Assembly (NCBI GenBank): GCA_965247815.1 | Contig: CBDFHW010000022.1 | Coordinates: forward strand, 124,001 to 188,000 | DNA from: CBDAQA01 sp965247815 | GTDB lineage: Bacteria > Planctomycetota > Phycisphaerae > Tepidisphaerales > Tepidisphaeraceae | Length of the DNA: 64,000 bases | Reading direction: 5' to 3' | In this document: piece after piece, positions 34,153 through 45,252 of the stretch | Position numbering within the stretch: the first letter of the stretch is position 1 | How the letters are laid out: every line of letters begins with the position of its first letter | Translations under genes and position numbers: made by a program | The notes under the pieces: model-generated | Seen by the model: only the letters and a program-made list of their open reading frames with translations | Told to the model about the DNA's origin: nothing | Databases searched by the model: none

Positions 34153-34722
34153 TCATCGGCGCAACGACCGAAATGCCATCCATTGCGTTGCAAGAATAAA
34201 ACCACCAAAGATAACCGCCAGGAATGAGACCGGCGCGAGTCCGAAGGTTGGAAAGCTCCAGATAACATAGAAAAGGTTGTAGGCCGTCGAGATGACGGTG
34301 AGAACCAACGCGCATAGCACCAATGCCGGTTTTCGACTGAACAGCAGAAGCCCGTCGACTACCAGGACAATGCCGAGCAGCGTCGGGCCCAGATCGCTCC
34401 AAAAGTCAGGTACGGTCTGGTATGGGACGACCGCGCCCGTGTCGTTGTCCTTAAACTCGTTGAAAAAAGTGTGGAACACTCGAGACGAAGCCCACTGCAG
34501 AAATCGTGGCCAGTAAAGCAGCACGAATGCGCCGACACCGATACTTAGCCAAGTCTCGGCGATGCCGATTGCGTCATTGCGATAAACAGCCGGAATCACC
34601 GGTTGCGGTCGGGGCGTCGAACCAACTGGATCGACTGCGGGCGTGCCGGTCGACGGAGCCGTTGCCGGGTCGGGAGTGTGCCTGGCGGTGTCCGACAGCT
34701 TTGGCAGTTTTGACAGGTCCAT
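34153..34722 (-). CDS. Membrane protein of unknown function
   Basis: The 189-residue protein has a proline-rich cytoplasmic head (ATAPSTGTPAVDPVGSTPRP) and about four transmembrane helices (AETWLSIGVGAFVLLYW, LGPTLLGIVLVVDGLLLF, ALVLCALVLTVISTAYNLFY, LAPVSFLAVIFGGFILATQW). I recognise no family. It is divergent from pheS, with starts 90 bases apart. The start is the ATG at 34722. The 156 bases after hpnD are otherwise empty. Confidence 0.65.
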   Translation of the reverse strand: MDLSKLPKLSDTARHTPDPATAPSTGTPAVDPVGSTPRPQPVIPAVYRNDAIGIAETWLSIGVGAFVLLYWPRFLQWASSRVFHTFFNEFKDNDTGAVVPYQTVPDFWSDLGPTLLGIVLVVDGLLLFSRKPALVLCALVLTVISTAYNLFYVIWSFPTFGLAPVSFLAVIFGGFILATQWMAFRSLRR

Positions 34723-34812
34723 ACATTTCCTGCGGAGTTGAATCGCGGCGTGCGGTGTTGTGAAACGCCCGCGTGGGCCGTAAGAATGCTACACGATCAC
34801 AGCAGGAGTGTC

Positions 34813-35820
34813 ATGGCGGATGCGAGCGAGCAGATTCAATCATTGGTCCAGCAGGCGCTGGCGGAACTCACGGCCGTCAACACGGCGGCGGACCTCGAAG
34901 CATTCCGAATTAAATTTCTGGGCACCAAGGGGTCGGTCAAAGACCTGATGAAACTGCTCGGCACGGCGCCGAAAGAAGAAAAGCCCGCGCTCGGGCAGAA
35001 GGTGAACGCGACAAAGGAGCAGATCACCGCCGCGTTCGAGCAGAAACAGGCGGGGCTGGGGGGAAGCCAACCGGTGAGCCGGGACGCGATCGACGTCACC
35101 GAACCGGGGCAACGGGTGGTGGTCGGTAATCGCCACATCATCATGAAGGTGATCGACGAACTGACCGAGCTGTTCGGGCGGATGGGTTTTGCGGTCGCGG
35201 CGGGGCCCGAAGTGGAAGACGAATTTCACAATTTCGTCGCGCTGAATATTCCCAAACATCACCCGGCGCGGGACACGCTGGACAATTTCTACCTTGATGG
35301 CGGTGGGAATGAATCGAACCCCCGGCTGCTGCGGACGCAGACCAGCACGGTCCAGATCCGGGTGATGGAAACGCAAAAACCGCCGATCCGGGTGGTGATC
35401 CCCGGCAAGGTGTACCGCCCGGACACGGTCGACCAGACACATCTTTTTCAGTTTCATCAACTGGAAGCGCTCGTGGTCGACAAAGGCGTGACCATGGTCG
35501 ACCTGAAAAGCACGATCCTGCAGTTCGTGAAGGCATATTTCGGTCAGGAAACGAAGGTGCGGTTCCGCCCCAGCTTTTTTCCGTTCACCGAGCCGTCGGC
35601 CGAGATCGACGTCTGGTTCGAGGACCGCGGCAAGTGGATCGAACTCGGTGGCTGCGGGATGGTCCACCCGAACGTGTTCAAAGCCGTCAACATCGACCCC
35701 GAGGAATACAGCGGCTGGGCGTTCGGCTTCGGCATCGAACGCATCGCGATGCGGAAATACGCGATCGAAGACATTCGCATGTTCGTCGAAAACGACGTGC
35801 GATTTTTGAAGCAGTTTTAG
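34813..35820 (+). CDS. pheS: Phenylalanyl-tRNA synthetase alpha subunit
   Basis: The 335-residue catalytic subunit of class II PheRS. The N-terminal coiled coil (about 1-90) has the typical FLGTKGSVKDLMKLLG. The catalytic domain starts near 110: GFAVAAGPEVEDEFHNFVALN, HPARDTLDNFYL, TQTSTVQIRVME and HLFQFHQLEALVVD. Motif 3 is FGFGIERIAMRKYAIEDIR. The ATG at 34813 follows AGGAG with 4 bases between and matches the family start. The usual partner pheT does not follow; the next gene is on the other strand, so the two subunits are encoded apart. Confidence 0.95.
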   Translation: MADASEQIQSLVQQALAELTAVNTAADLEAFRIKFLGTKGSVKDLMKLLGTAPKEEKPALGQKVNATKEQITAAFEQKQAGLGGSQPVSRDAIDVTEPGQRVVVGNRHIIMKVIDELTELFGRMGFAVAAGPEVEDEFHNFVALNIPKHHPARDTLDNFYLDGGGNESNPRLLRTQTSTVQIRVMETQKPPIRVVIPGKVYRPDTVDQTHLFQFHQLEALVVDKGVTMVDLKSTILQFVKAYFGQETKVRFRPSFFPFTEPSAEIDVWFEDRGKWIELGGCGMVHPNVFKAVNIDPEEYSGWAFGFGIERIAMRKYAIEDIRMFVENDVRFLKQF

Positions 35821-35823
35821 ACT

Positions 35824-36417
35824 TTAGCCTTCGGGCGTGTCGACCAAAAGCTGCAACCGTGCCGCGAGTTCGGTCGCGAAACGCGCCGGCCAGGATGCGT
35901 CGATGAGGCCGACATCAATCAAATCGCGTAGGTTCACGTTGTCGTTGATGCGATTCGAAATCAGCGTCATTCGAGCGACGGACACTAGCGAAATCACTCG
36001 AATGTCGCTGAGTCTGACGGAATCCGTAACGTCGGGAGCCGGACTTTCGTCATCCGGCCTGACTTTCTCATTTGCAAAATAGATGCGAACCGCGTCGCGT
36101 GGGCCCGTGCCTGTTTTGTCAAGCAAGTACGTCGCATCGGAAGACTCGTGTTTCTTAAATCCGTCGGCGGCGAGCGCCCGTTCCGCGGCGTCCAAGTCGG
36201 TACGACGGAGCAGGATGTCCACATTTGGCGTGTCTCGAACTGCCGTGGGGTCGACCGTTGCCGCCCACGCTATGACTGCCTGATCGCCAACGACTGCGTA
36301 CGGGACGCAAGCTGCTTCCAGCGCAACGGTCGATCGGGTGAGGCGATTTCGTACACGTACAACGGCGGAAACCATCCGGTCAAGGAGCGACTGATCTGAC
36401 CAAGCTTTGACCATCAC
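35824..36417 (-). CDS. Nucleotidyltransferase-like protein
   Basis: The 197-residue protein has the layout of the nucleotidyltransferase fold used in AbiEii/MNT-type proteins: an aromatic-free helix, then ALEAACVPYAVVGDQAVIAWA (instead of the usual GGxAV) and RDTPNVDILLRRTDLDAAER, with the acidic strand VDILL. The usual second acidic residue (D-x-D) is missing from the visible pair, so activity is doubtful. No antitoxin partner is adjacent: pheS converges on one side with a 3-base gap, and the feo operon diverges on the other. It could be a relic of a toxin or resistance gene. Confidence 0.6.
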   Translation of the reverse strand: MMVKAWSDQSLLDRMVSAVVRVRNRLTRSTVALEAACVPYAVVGDQAVIAWAATVDPTAVRDTPNVDILLRRTDLDAAERALAADGFKKHESSDATYLLDKTGTGPRDAVRIYFANEKVRPDDESPAPDVTDSVRLSDIRVISLVSVARMTLISNRINDNVNLRDLIDVGLIDASWPARFATELAARLQLLVDTPEG

Positions 36418-36483
36418 CTTACTGTATCAATTCAGGACATTTCTGGACTGAGAATTTGTCGCGGTAGTATTAGACGCTCGGCC

Positions 36484-36502
36484 ATTGAAACTCAGTCTCA
36501 AT
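36484..36502. promoter_or_regulatory. Candidate Fur box of the feo operon
   Basis: The 19-bp imperfect palindrome ATTGAAACTCAGTCTCAAT matches its own complement at 16 of 19 positions. It lies 33 bases before the feoA start. Its size, symmetry and TTGA..TCAA outline fit Fur-type operators, and the iron-uptake genes that follow support the call. Confidence 0.6.
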
Positions 36503-36535
36503 GCCGATATAGTCCCTCGTCCCAGGAGATGGCTC

Positions 36536-36823
36536 ATGCAGAAGCAATGCGATATCCCCGGTTGTGATCCCGCGAAGTGTACCAAGATTTGCGGGCTAAA
36601 CCAGCTCACGGTCGGCAGTTGTGGCCGGGTTGTGTCCGTGTCGGGTGAGCCGGACGTCCGTCGCCGGTTGCTCGAAATGGGCTTCTGCAATGGCGCGAAC
36701 GTCGAGGTCATCCGTCGGGCACCGATGGGCGATCCGATCGAATTTCGGCTGCGGGGTTACCACCTCTCGCTGCGAAGCGATCAGGCGAGTTACGTACAAA
36801 TCCTGAGCGAAGGCGCAGTCTGA
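36536..36823 (+). CDS. feoA: FeoA-domain protein with an N-terminal cysteine motif
   Basis: The 95-residue protein ends in a complete FeoA SH3-like domain (LTVGSCGRVVSVSG, RRRLLEMGFCNGANVEVIRR and FRLRGYHLSLRSDQA), which supports ferrous iron uptake through FeoB. Unusually, about 20 residues lead in with four cysteines at 5, 10, 15 and 19 (CDIPGCDPAKCTKIC), which could bind an Fe-S cluster or zinc. In other bacteria this kind of cysteine cluster belongs to FeoC-type proteins. The start is the ATG at 36536, with AGGAG 7 bases upstream. feoB begins 78 bases after its stop. Confidence 0.9.
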   Translation: MQKQCDIPGCDPAKCTKICGLNQLTVGSCGRVVSVSGEPDVRRRLLEMGFCNGANVEVIRRAPMGDPIEFRLRGYHLSLRSDQASYVQILSEGAV

Positions 36824-36901
36824 GTCGAAGGATTCAGGCGAGCTTGAAAAGAGCCGCTCGAAGTCGTGGGGGCGATCAAAATTAAAGTCAGCTCGCGTTC
36901 C

Positions 36902-39478
36902 ATGAGCCACTGTGTGGAAAACGATTCTTCTCCTTCCGGGCTAGATCCTTCGACTTCGGCTGCGCCTTCGCTCAGGATTCATACCATCGCCCTTGCCGGG
37001 AACCCCAACAGTGGGAAAACCACCATTTTTAACGGATTAACTGGCCTTCGCCAGAAGGTCGCGAACTATCCGGGTGTCACCGTCGAGAAAAAGACCGGCC
37101 GGTGCTGGCTCGAAGACGGCACCAAGATCAACATCATCGACCTGCCCGGCACGTACAGCCTGATCAGCCGATCGCCCGACGAGGTGGTCGCGATGGAAGT
37201 GCTGCGGGGACTGCGAAAAGACACACCCGTGCCGGACGCGGTGATCGTGGTGGTGGATGCCAGCAACCTGCAGCGGAATCTGTATCTGGTCAGCCAGATG
37301 ATCGAGCTGGGCCGGCCGATGGTCATCGCGCTCAACATGATGGACATTGCCCAGCGGCGGGGGATCAATCTGTCGCCCGAAAGGTTAAGCGAACAACTGG
37401 GTGTGCCGGTGATTCCGCTGGTCGGGAACAAGCATCAGGGTATTTCGCCGTTGAAAGAGGCGATTCGGGAAGCAAGGGTCGCGAAGATGCCAGAGTGGCC
37501 GCTGCCGGCCGCGATGAAGGCGGAAATTTCTTCGCTGGCTGACCATCTTTCTCCCTCTCCTGGTTCCCCGGGAGAGGGCGGGGGTGAGGGTGATTTAGAA
37601 CGTAAAACGTCGTTTGAAATTCAAAATCACCCTAACCCTCTCCCGGATTACCGGGAGAGGGGACCGGAAAAGCGGTCGATTGCCGAGCGATTGCTGATCG
37701 GCGACACCTTTACCGATTTGTCCGAAATCTGCCGGAAGGACCCCGTCGCGGCCCTGGTGAAAGACGCGACAGACCGACTGAAGGGCCTCGGCATCGATCC
37801 GATGCAGGTCGACATTGAAGCCCATTATCAATGGATCGACGAGATCGCGGCCGGGTCGCTAGTGCCCGCTTGCGCCGCCATCGGGGATCTGTCACGCAGC
37901 ACGTCACTGGCGCCGGTGGTGACCTCGGGCGGCGGGCCGATGCTCGAGTATCGAACCCCGCCGAAAGTGCATTTTACCGATAAATTGGACCGCATCCTGA
38001 TCCACAAAGTGTGGGGTCTGGTCATCTTCGCCGGCGTGATGGCGACGCTGTTCGTCAGCATCTTCTGGCTCGCCCAGCCGATCATGAACGCCATGCAAAC
38101 GGGCATCACCTGGGTCGGTGATTTCGTCACCCGGCACATGACCGACGGCCCGCTGAAAGACCTGATCCACGACGGTATCTTCGGCGGGGTCGGCACCGTG
38201 CTGGTCTTCCTGCCACAAATCGCGCTGCTGTTTTTCTTCCTCGCGATTCTGGAAGACAGCGGCTATCTCGCCCGGGCAGCGTTTTTGATGGACCGGCTGC
38301 TCAGCAAGGTCGGCCTCCACGGCAAAAGCTTCATCCCGCTGCTTAGCAGCTTCGCCTGTGCGATCCCCGGCATCATGGCGACCCGCACCATCGAAAACCG
38401 CAAAGACCGCCTGGCGACCATCCTCGTCGCCCCTTTCATGAGCTGCAGCGCGCGGTTGCCCGTTTACACCCTGCTGATCGGCACGTTTTTCGACAGCTTG
38501 GGACCGGTCCGACAGGCGGGGATCATGCTGTCCTGCTACGTGCTGGGCATCGTCGCGGCGGTCGTCACGGCCCTGTTTTTCAAGCGGACGTTTTTGAAGG
38601 GGATGCCGAGCAGCTTCATTCTGGAAATGCCGACGTACAAGTGGCCGCAGGCGAGCATCGTCGCCCGGCAAGTCTGGAGCAATTCGAAGCAGTTTGTTAC
38701 TAAGGCGGGGACGACGATCCTGGCGCTGAGCGTGATTCTGTGGGCGCTGGCGTATTATCCGCGATTGCCCGGTGGCGCGGATGGCTCATGGAAAACGAAT
38801 TGGCTCATTCACACATACGTGACAAAGGACGTCGCGGGTGAAAAAATGGGCCATGATCTCATCTCTGCGCACAAGGTGACCGGCGATGAAAAAGCCTCTG
38901 AAGGTTATAAGCTTGGTGAATTTGCAAAGGCGGCTGCTGCCAACGACGTCCTAGACACTCCGCAGAAGTTGGATGCCCTGAGGGCAAATCATGTCAAAGA
39001 CGCCAACGACACAATCGATGGATTGGCAGACAACGCCGCCGCCGCCGCCCAATCCGAATACAGCTTCGCCGGCCGGTTCGGCCACGCGATCGAGCCTGCC
39101 ATTCGGCCGTTGGGCTACAACTGGAAGATGGGGGTCGGCCTGGTGGCCGCGTTCGCGGCCCGCGAGGTGTTCGTCAGCACCGAAAGCATCATCAACGCCA
39201 CCGGCGACAAGGTCGACGAGGACGGCGGGACCCGCCCCCTGGCCGCAGCCATGCGGGCAGACCGCTACGCCGACGGCACGCCCGTCTGGACACCCCTGGT
39301 GGCCGTCAGCCTGCTGATCTGGTTCGTGCTCGCCATGCAGTGCATGAGCACCGTCGCGATCGTCAGAAGAGAGACCGGCGGTTGGGCGTGGCCGGTCTTC
39401 ATGATTCTGTACATGAACGGGCTGGCGTACGTCGTCTGTCTGGCGGTTTTTCAACTGGGATCGTACATGGGTTTATGA
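36902..39478 (+). CDS. feoB: Ferrous iron transporter FeoB
   Basis: The 858-residue protein has an N-terminal GTPase domain and a membrane pore. The G1 loop is GNPNSGKT (33-40), G3 is DLPGTYSL, and G4 is ALNMMD (an NMMD variant of NxxD). The GDI helical region follows after an inserted segment at about residues 215-257 that is encoded by a palindromic repeat (37546-37672). The two Gate regions and the pore helices, including FSxC-type SFACAIPGIMATRT and SCSARLPVYTLL, are complete. Its last residues, CLAVFQLGSYMGL, differ from those encoded by the two downstream partial copies. It starts at the ATG at 36902; a GTG at 36866 is possible. Confidence 0.94.
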   Translation: MSHCVENDSSPSGLDPSTSAAPSLRIHTIALAGNPNSGKTTIFNGLTGLRQKVANYPGVTVEKKTGRCWLEDGTKINIIDLPGTYSLISRSPDEVVAMEVLRGLRKDTPVPDAVIVVVDASNLQRNLYLVSQMIELGRPMVIALNMMDIAQRRGINLSPERLSEQLGVPVIPLVGNKHQGISPLKEAIREARVAKMPEWPLPAAMKAEISSLADHLSPSPGSPGEGGGEGDLERKTSFEIQNHPNPLPDYRERGPEKRSIAERLLIGDTFTDLSEICRKDPVAALVKDATDRLKGLGIDPMQVDIEAHYQWIDEIAAGSLVPACAAIGDLSRSTSLAPVVTSGGGPMLEYRTPPKVHFTDKLDRILIHKVWGLVIFAGVMATLFVSIFWLAQPIMNAMQTGITWVGDFVTRHMTDGPLKDLIHDGIFGGVGTVLVFLPQIALLFFFLAILEDSGYLARAAFLMDRLLSKVGLHGKSFIPLLSSFACAIPGIMATRTIENRKDRLATILVAPFMSCSARLPVYTLLIGTFFDSLGPVRQAGIMLSCYVLGIVAAVVTALFFKRTFLKGMPSSFILEMPTYKWPQASIVARQVWSNSKQFVTKAGTTILALSVILWALAYYPRLPGGADGSWKTNWLIHTYVTKDVAGEKMGHDLISAHKVTGDEKASEGYKLGEFAKAAAANDVLDTPQKLDALRANHVKDANDTIDGLADNAAAAAQSEYSFAGRFGHAIEPAIRPLGYNWKMGVGLVAAFAAREVFVSTESIINATGDKVDEDGGTRPLAAAMRADRYADGTPVWTPLVAVSLLIWFVLAMQCMSTVAIVRRETGGWAWPVFMILYMNGLAYVVCLAVFQLGSYMGL
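37546..37672. repeat. Pair of family C palindromes inside feoB
   Basis: The left copy contains CCTCTCCTGGTTCCCCGGGAG and the right copy CCTCTCCCGGATTACCGGGA (each shown without its ends), in opposite orientation around an AT-rich centre of about 40 bases. The right copy has the CACCCTAACC head and GGACCGGA tail of the intergenic copy at 25021. The reading frame of feoB is kept through the whole element. Confidence 0.85.
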
Positions 39479-39490
39479 TACCGTCGGTGT

Positions 39491-40078
39491 ATGACTTTGC
39501 TGGCTGAAAAACCTGCGGTGCGAACTCGCAAGCGATGGACCAAGCGAGAATACAACGAGTTGGTCGACCGCGGCGTACTGAAGGGGCGGATTTTTCTGTA
39601 TCGAGGGGAGCTTCTCGAAATGCCGGCAATGGGTGCGCTGCACTGTTTTGGTGTTTCGAATGTCGCTGATTGGTTAAGCGACACGTTCCGCCCTGAATAT
39701 CGCGTTCGAATCCAATTGCCGTTCGAGTGCCCCGATGAGTCGGAGCCTGAACCGGACGCCGCGGTGGTTACCCACGAGCAGATGGCCCGACTCCCGCACC
39801 CCAACCAAGCCCTGCTCGTCATTGAGATTAGTGACAGTTCGATCGAGGAAGATCGAGAAATGGCTTTCGATCACGCCTCGGCTCAAGTGCCGGATTACTG
39901 GATACTCAACATGCGGGCCCGCCAGATCGAGGTGTACCGCGATCCGATCGCCGATCCATCGGCCCCATTGGGCTTTCGATACGAGTCCCAGCGTGTTTTC
40001 AGCGAATCCGAGACTGTTTCAACGCTGGCCCGGCCTGAAGTGTCGGTGGCGGTTGCCACACTGGTAAAGGCAACGTGA
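39491..40078 (+). CDS. Uma2-family (DUF820) putative nuclease
   Basis: A 195-residue protein of the PD-(D/E)XK-like Uma2 family, abundant in cyanobacteria and planctomycetes. The signs are LVDRGVLKGRIFLYRGELLEMP, then PEPDAAVV and LLVIEISDSSIEEDREM, with the proposed catalytic Asp and Glu-x-Ser. The function is unproven; a nuclease role is proposed for the fold. It begins 12 bases after the feoB stop and ends in GTGA, next to a truncated second copy of the feoB 3' end, so it is part of an inserted block in the feo operon. Confidence 0.85.
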   Translation: MTLLAEKPAVRTRKRWTKREYNELVDRGVLKGRIFLYRGELLEMPAMGALHCFGVSNVADWLSDTFRPEYRVRIQLPFECPDESEPEPDAAVVTHEQMARLPHPNQALLVIEISDSSIEEDREMAFDHASAQVPDYWILNMRARQIEVYRDPIADPSAPLGFRYESQRVFSESETVSTLARPEVSVAVATLVKAT

Positions 40079-40090
40079 GAGTCGAACTGC

Positions 40091-40369
40091 GTGTGACCCT
40101 GATAGCCGCATTGGCGGTCCGCGACGCATCTGTCAGCACCGAAAGCATTCGACACGCGACCGGCGAAAGCGAGAAGGAAGTTGGCGGCACGCCCGTCTGG
40201 ACACCCCTGGTGGCCGTCAGCCTGCTGATCTGGTTCGTGCTCGCCATGCATTGCATGAGCACCGTTGCGATCGTCAGGAGAAAAACTTGCGGCTGGGCGT
40301 GGCCGGTCTTCATGATTCTGTACATGAACGGGCTGGCGTATGTGGTCTGTCTAGCGGTTTTCAGCTCGG
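40091..40369 (+). pseudogene. Second, truncated copy of the feoB 3' end
   Basis: The translated segment reproduces the last part of FeoB: VSTESIRHATGESE, then GTPVWTPLVAVSLLIWFVLA and STVAIVRRKTCGWAWPVFMI. From 40186 the DNA is nearly identical to feoB from 39275, but the variable loop before it is shorter. One T is missing in the final GCGGTTTTC stretch (GCGGTTTTTC in feoB), shifting the frame after CLAVF. There is no upstream FeoB domain, so this is a fragment, not a gene. It starts about 12 bases after the Uma2 stop. Confidence 0.88.
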
Positions 40370-40409
40370 CACGCTCATTTTTCAAGCTCAAATCGGATAG
40401 AATCTGTCT

Positions 40410-40823
40410 ATGGGTGAAATCCGTGTTCCAGTTACGTTGACGAACGCGACCGACGAGGCGTTGATCCGCCGAGGTCACATGCCGCCCGGGCATCTTCGCA
40501 AGATCACCGTGGTTGGAGTGGTCGACACAGGGGCAGTGCGGTCTGTCCTTCCACTGCACATCGTTCAGCAACTGGGGCTCGAAATTCGGCGTCAAACGAT
40601 TGCCAGGTATGCGGACGACAGAAGCGAATCCGTCGGGCTTACCGAAGGTGTTTTTTTCGAATGCCTCACTCGCGAGACATTGGAAGAGGCCTTGGTTTTG
40701 GGAACGGAGGTGTTGATTGGTCAAACCGTTTTGGAAAAACTCGACCTGCTCGCTGATTGCGCGGGGCAGAAATTGATGCCGCATCCTGACCGGCCAAATC
40801 AACCCGTTTCGATGGTGAGATAA
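40410..40823 (+). CDS. Clan AA (retropepsin-like) aspartic protease
   Basis: A 137-residue single-lobe aspartic protease of the retropepsin type, which works as a dimer. The catalytic motif is VVDTGAVRSVLP with Asp39, and the flap and second conserved region are GLTEGVFFE and VLIGQTVLEKLDLLADCAGQ. These small proteins are common in cyanobacteria and planctomycetes, with unknown substrates. It starts inside the shifted tail of the second feoB copy and is followed, after about 80 bases, by a third copy of the feoB 3' end. It is probably part of the same kind of inserted block as the Uma2 gene. Confidence 0.82.
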   Translation: MGEIRVPVTLTNATDEALIRRGHMPPGHLRKITVVGVVDTGAVRSVLPLHIVQQLGLEIRRQTIARYADDRSESVGLTEGVFFECLTRETLEEALVLGTEVLIGQTVLEKLDLLADCAGQKLMPHPDRPNQPVSMVR

Positions 40824-40904
40824 GAGTGCCAGCCGAAAATGCTTCGCACGTTAACTGGACCCCAGAATTGCCGTTCTGCCGCTCAATTTTTGCCTCGCCA
40901 GTTG

Positions 40905-41097
40905 ATCTATGACTACCGTCGCGATCGTGCGAAGAGAAACCGGCGGCTGGGCGTGGCCGGTCTTCATGATTCTGTACATGAACGGGCAGGCGCATGTGGT
41001 CTGTCTAGCGGTTTTTCAACTCGGATCTCGCTTTTTGCGTGCATACGATCTGAACGTCATCGGAAGCGATGGCAGTGCAATACGAAGAACGTCATGA
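40905..41097 (+). pseudogene. Third partial copy of the feoB 3' end (probable original terminus)
   Basis: The frame encodes TVAIVRRETGGWAWPVFMIL, YMNGQAHVVCLAVFQLGS and then a tail RFLRAYDLNVIGSDG. It is the last 40 or so residues of FeoB with intact frame, plus a tail absent from the present feoB. Its TGA overlaps the ATG of the next gene (ATGA at 41094), as expected for coupled operon genes. No start for a full protein is present, so it is a remnant. Confidence 0.88.
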
Positions 41098-41327
41098 GTC
41101 ATTTCACGCAAAACATTGCTGTGATTTTTTCAGTCCTCGCGTGCATGGGCTATTTGGGGTACCAGCTGATCCAGTCGTTGCGCGGGAAGAGCTCGAAGAT
41201 TGGTAGTTGCTGTGCGAAGGGATGCGCTGGTGTGCTCCGGGAGCAGCCGGGAGCAGAGAATGCAGTGAAAGGATCGACGCACTTCATTCCTCTCGAAAGC
41301 CTCTCGCGCCGAAGTCAGAAATCGTAA
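41094..41327 (+). CDS. FeoB-associated cysteine-rich membrane protein
   Basis: The 77-residue protein has one transmembrane helix (IAVIFSVLACMGYLGYQLI) followed by a basic, cysteine-containing stretch (GKSSKIGSCCAKGCAG). This is the layout of the small FeoB-associated Cys-rich proteins that stand in for FeoC in many bacteria. The ATGA overlap with the third feoB-tail copy shows that it was once directly coupled to feoB. In the present arrangement about 1.6 kb separates it from the feoB stop. Confidence 0.78.
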   Translation: MSHFTQNIAVIFSVLACMGYLGYQLIQSLRGKSSKIGSCCAKGCAGVLREQPGAENAVKGSTHFIPLESLSRRSQKS

Positions 41328-42353
41328 AAGTTCTGCAGATCATAGGGTTACGATCAATCAGAAAAAATCCGGACGTTTAGGCCTTGCAAAGAAAAACACG
41401 AACCGTATATTCCCGCCTCACAAATCGGTTGACCGCTCGCCAACGCGAACGACGCCGAAAAGTGAAGACGGTTTGAGACGCGAAACAACGACTCAATCCG
41501 ACGCGAATAAAAAAGTCGAAAAGGGCTTGACGCGAAAAGAAACGAAAGTATAGTACTCGACCCGCAGTAAAGAACTGCGAGCCGAAAAGAAAAACTGAAA
41601 CGAAGCCGCTAAGGACGAGCAGATTGCTAAATCAGTCAGCTTTATTCCCACCGACGTAGTTCGCTGTTGACCCCCTGAAAAGAGTCATCGGCGGCGAGCC
41701 GGTGACGCAACCTGAAGATGATAACGAAAAGGTTATCCGGGAGTTTGGTCGGCCGAAATTGGATCAGTTAGTTCTTTCGAGAAATACCTGATCCGCGTTC
41801 GGCGGAGTTTCGTCGAGATGAAGTCGAGTCGGCCGAAAGCCGGCAAGATCGAATCGAAAACGAGATTGCTCTTTGACAAGTGAATGATGAGGTTCAAGGT
41901 TTTCAAGAAACCTGAACAACTCCGCGATGTTCGTCTCAAGCATGTAACCATGCCGATCAGGGTGAGCCTTCAGTGAGCCATGTGCTCAACTCACCGGGGT
42001 CGAGGGTGTGATCCCCACACCCGATTCCGTCCGACGAACACGCCGAGCACCTTTTTGGCGAACATGATCCGTTATCGCGTCATGTTGGGTTCATGGGGTT
42101 AGCACAATGTGGAGCAGTCGGGAGTCAGTGAAATCCCTGTCCGAAAGACAGAAGGTTTTGCGAAGCGAACGATCGCAGAAGCATGGGGTGTTAGCCGTGT
42201 GATGCCAACAGCTGTTATCACCTGCCCGGTGATGACTGAGCCGGGAGTTAGTTCCTCCCTGGTTCCAGAGTCTTCCCGTGGGAAAACAAACCGCGTTTAG
42301 GCCGAGGATAGGATTCGTGACCGACTTAGTCACGGGCCGATCAGTCGCGACGG
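41328..42353 (+). other. Leader region of the 23S rRNA transcript with boxA
   Basis: About 1 kb without a gene or tRNA. It holds the promoter at 41527-41554. A boxA-like antitermination site TTGCTCTTTGACAAGTGA lies at about 41867-41884 (the E. coli rrn boxA is TGCTCTTTAACAA). Several hairpins follow up to the 23S processing stem. No 16S rRNA sequence is present. Short open frames here (for example 42109-42300) are not credible genes. Confidence 0.75.
41527..41554 (+). promoter_or_regulatory. Strong sigma-70 promoter of the 23S-5S unit
   Basis: TTGACG (41527-41532) and TATAGT (41549-41554) are separated by 16 bases in an A-rich stretch. It lies 300 bases upstream of the boxA site and is the best promoter in the window. 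Confidence 0.7.
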
Positions 42354-42367
42354 TGATCGATAAATGT

Positions 42368-45252
<2,885 letters not shown>

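Noticed and set aside
39475..41100. An integrase or transposase that could explain the feoB tail copies
   Set aside because: Only the Uma2 and aspartic protease genes are present; neither is a recombinase, and no terminal inverted repeats were seen.
41328..42367. A possible 16S rRNA gene or tRNA in front of the 23S
   Set aside because: None of the conserved 16S segments nor a tRNA-like fold was found in this kilobase.
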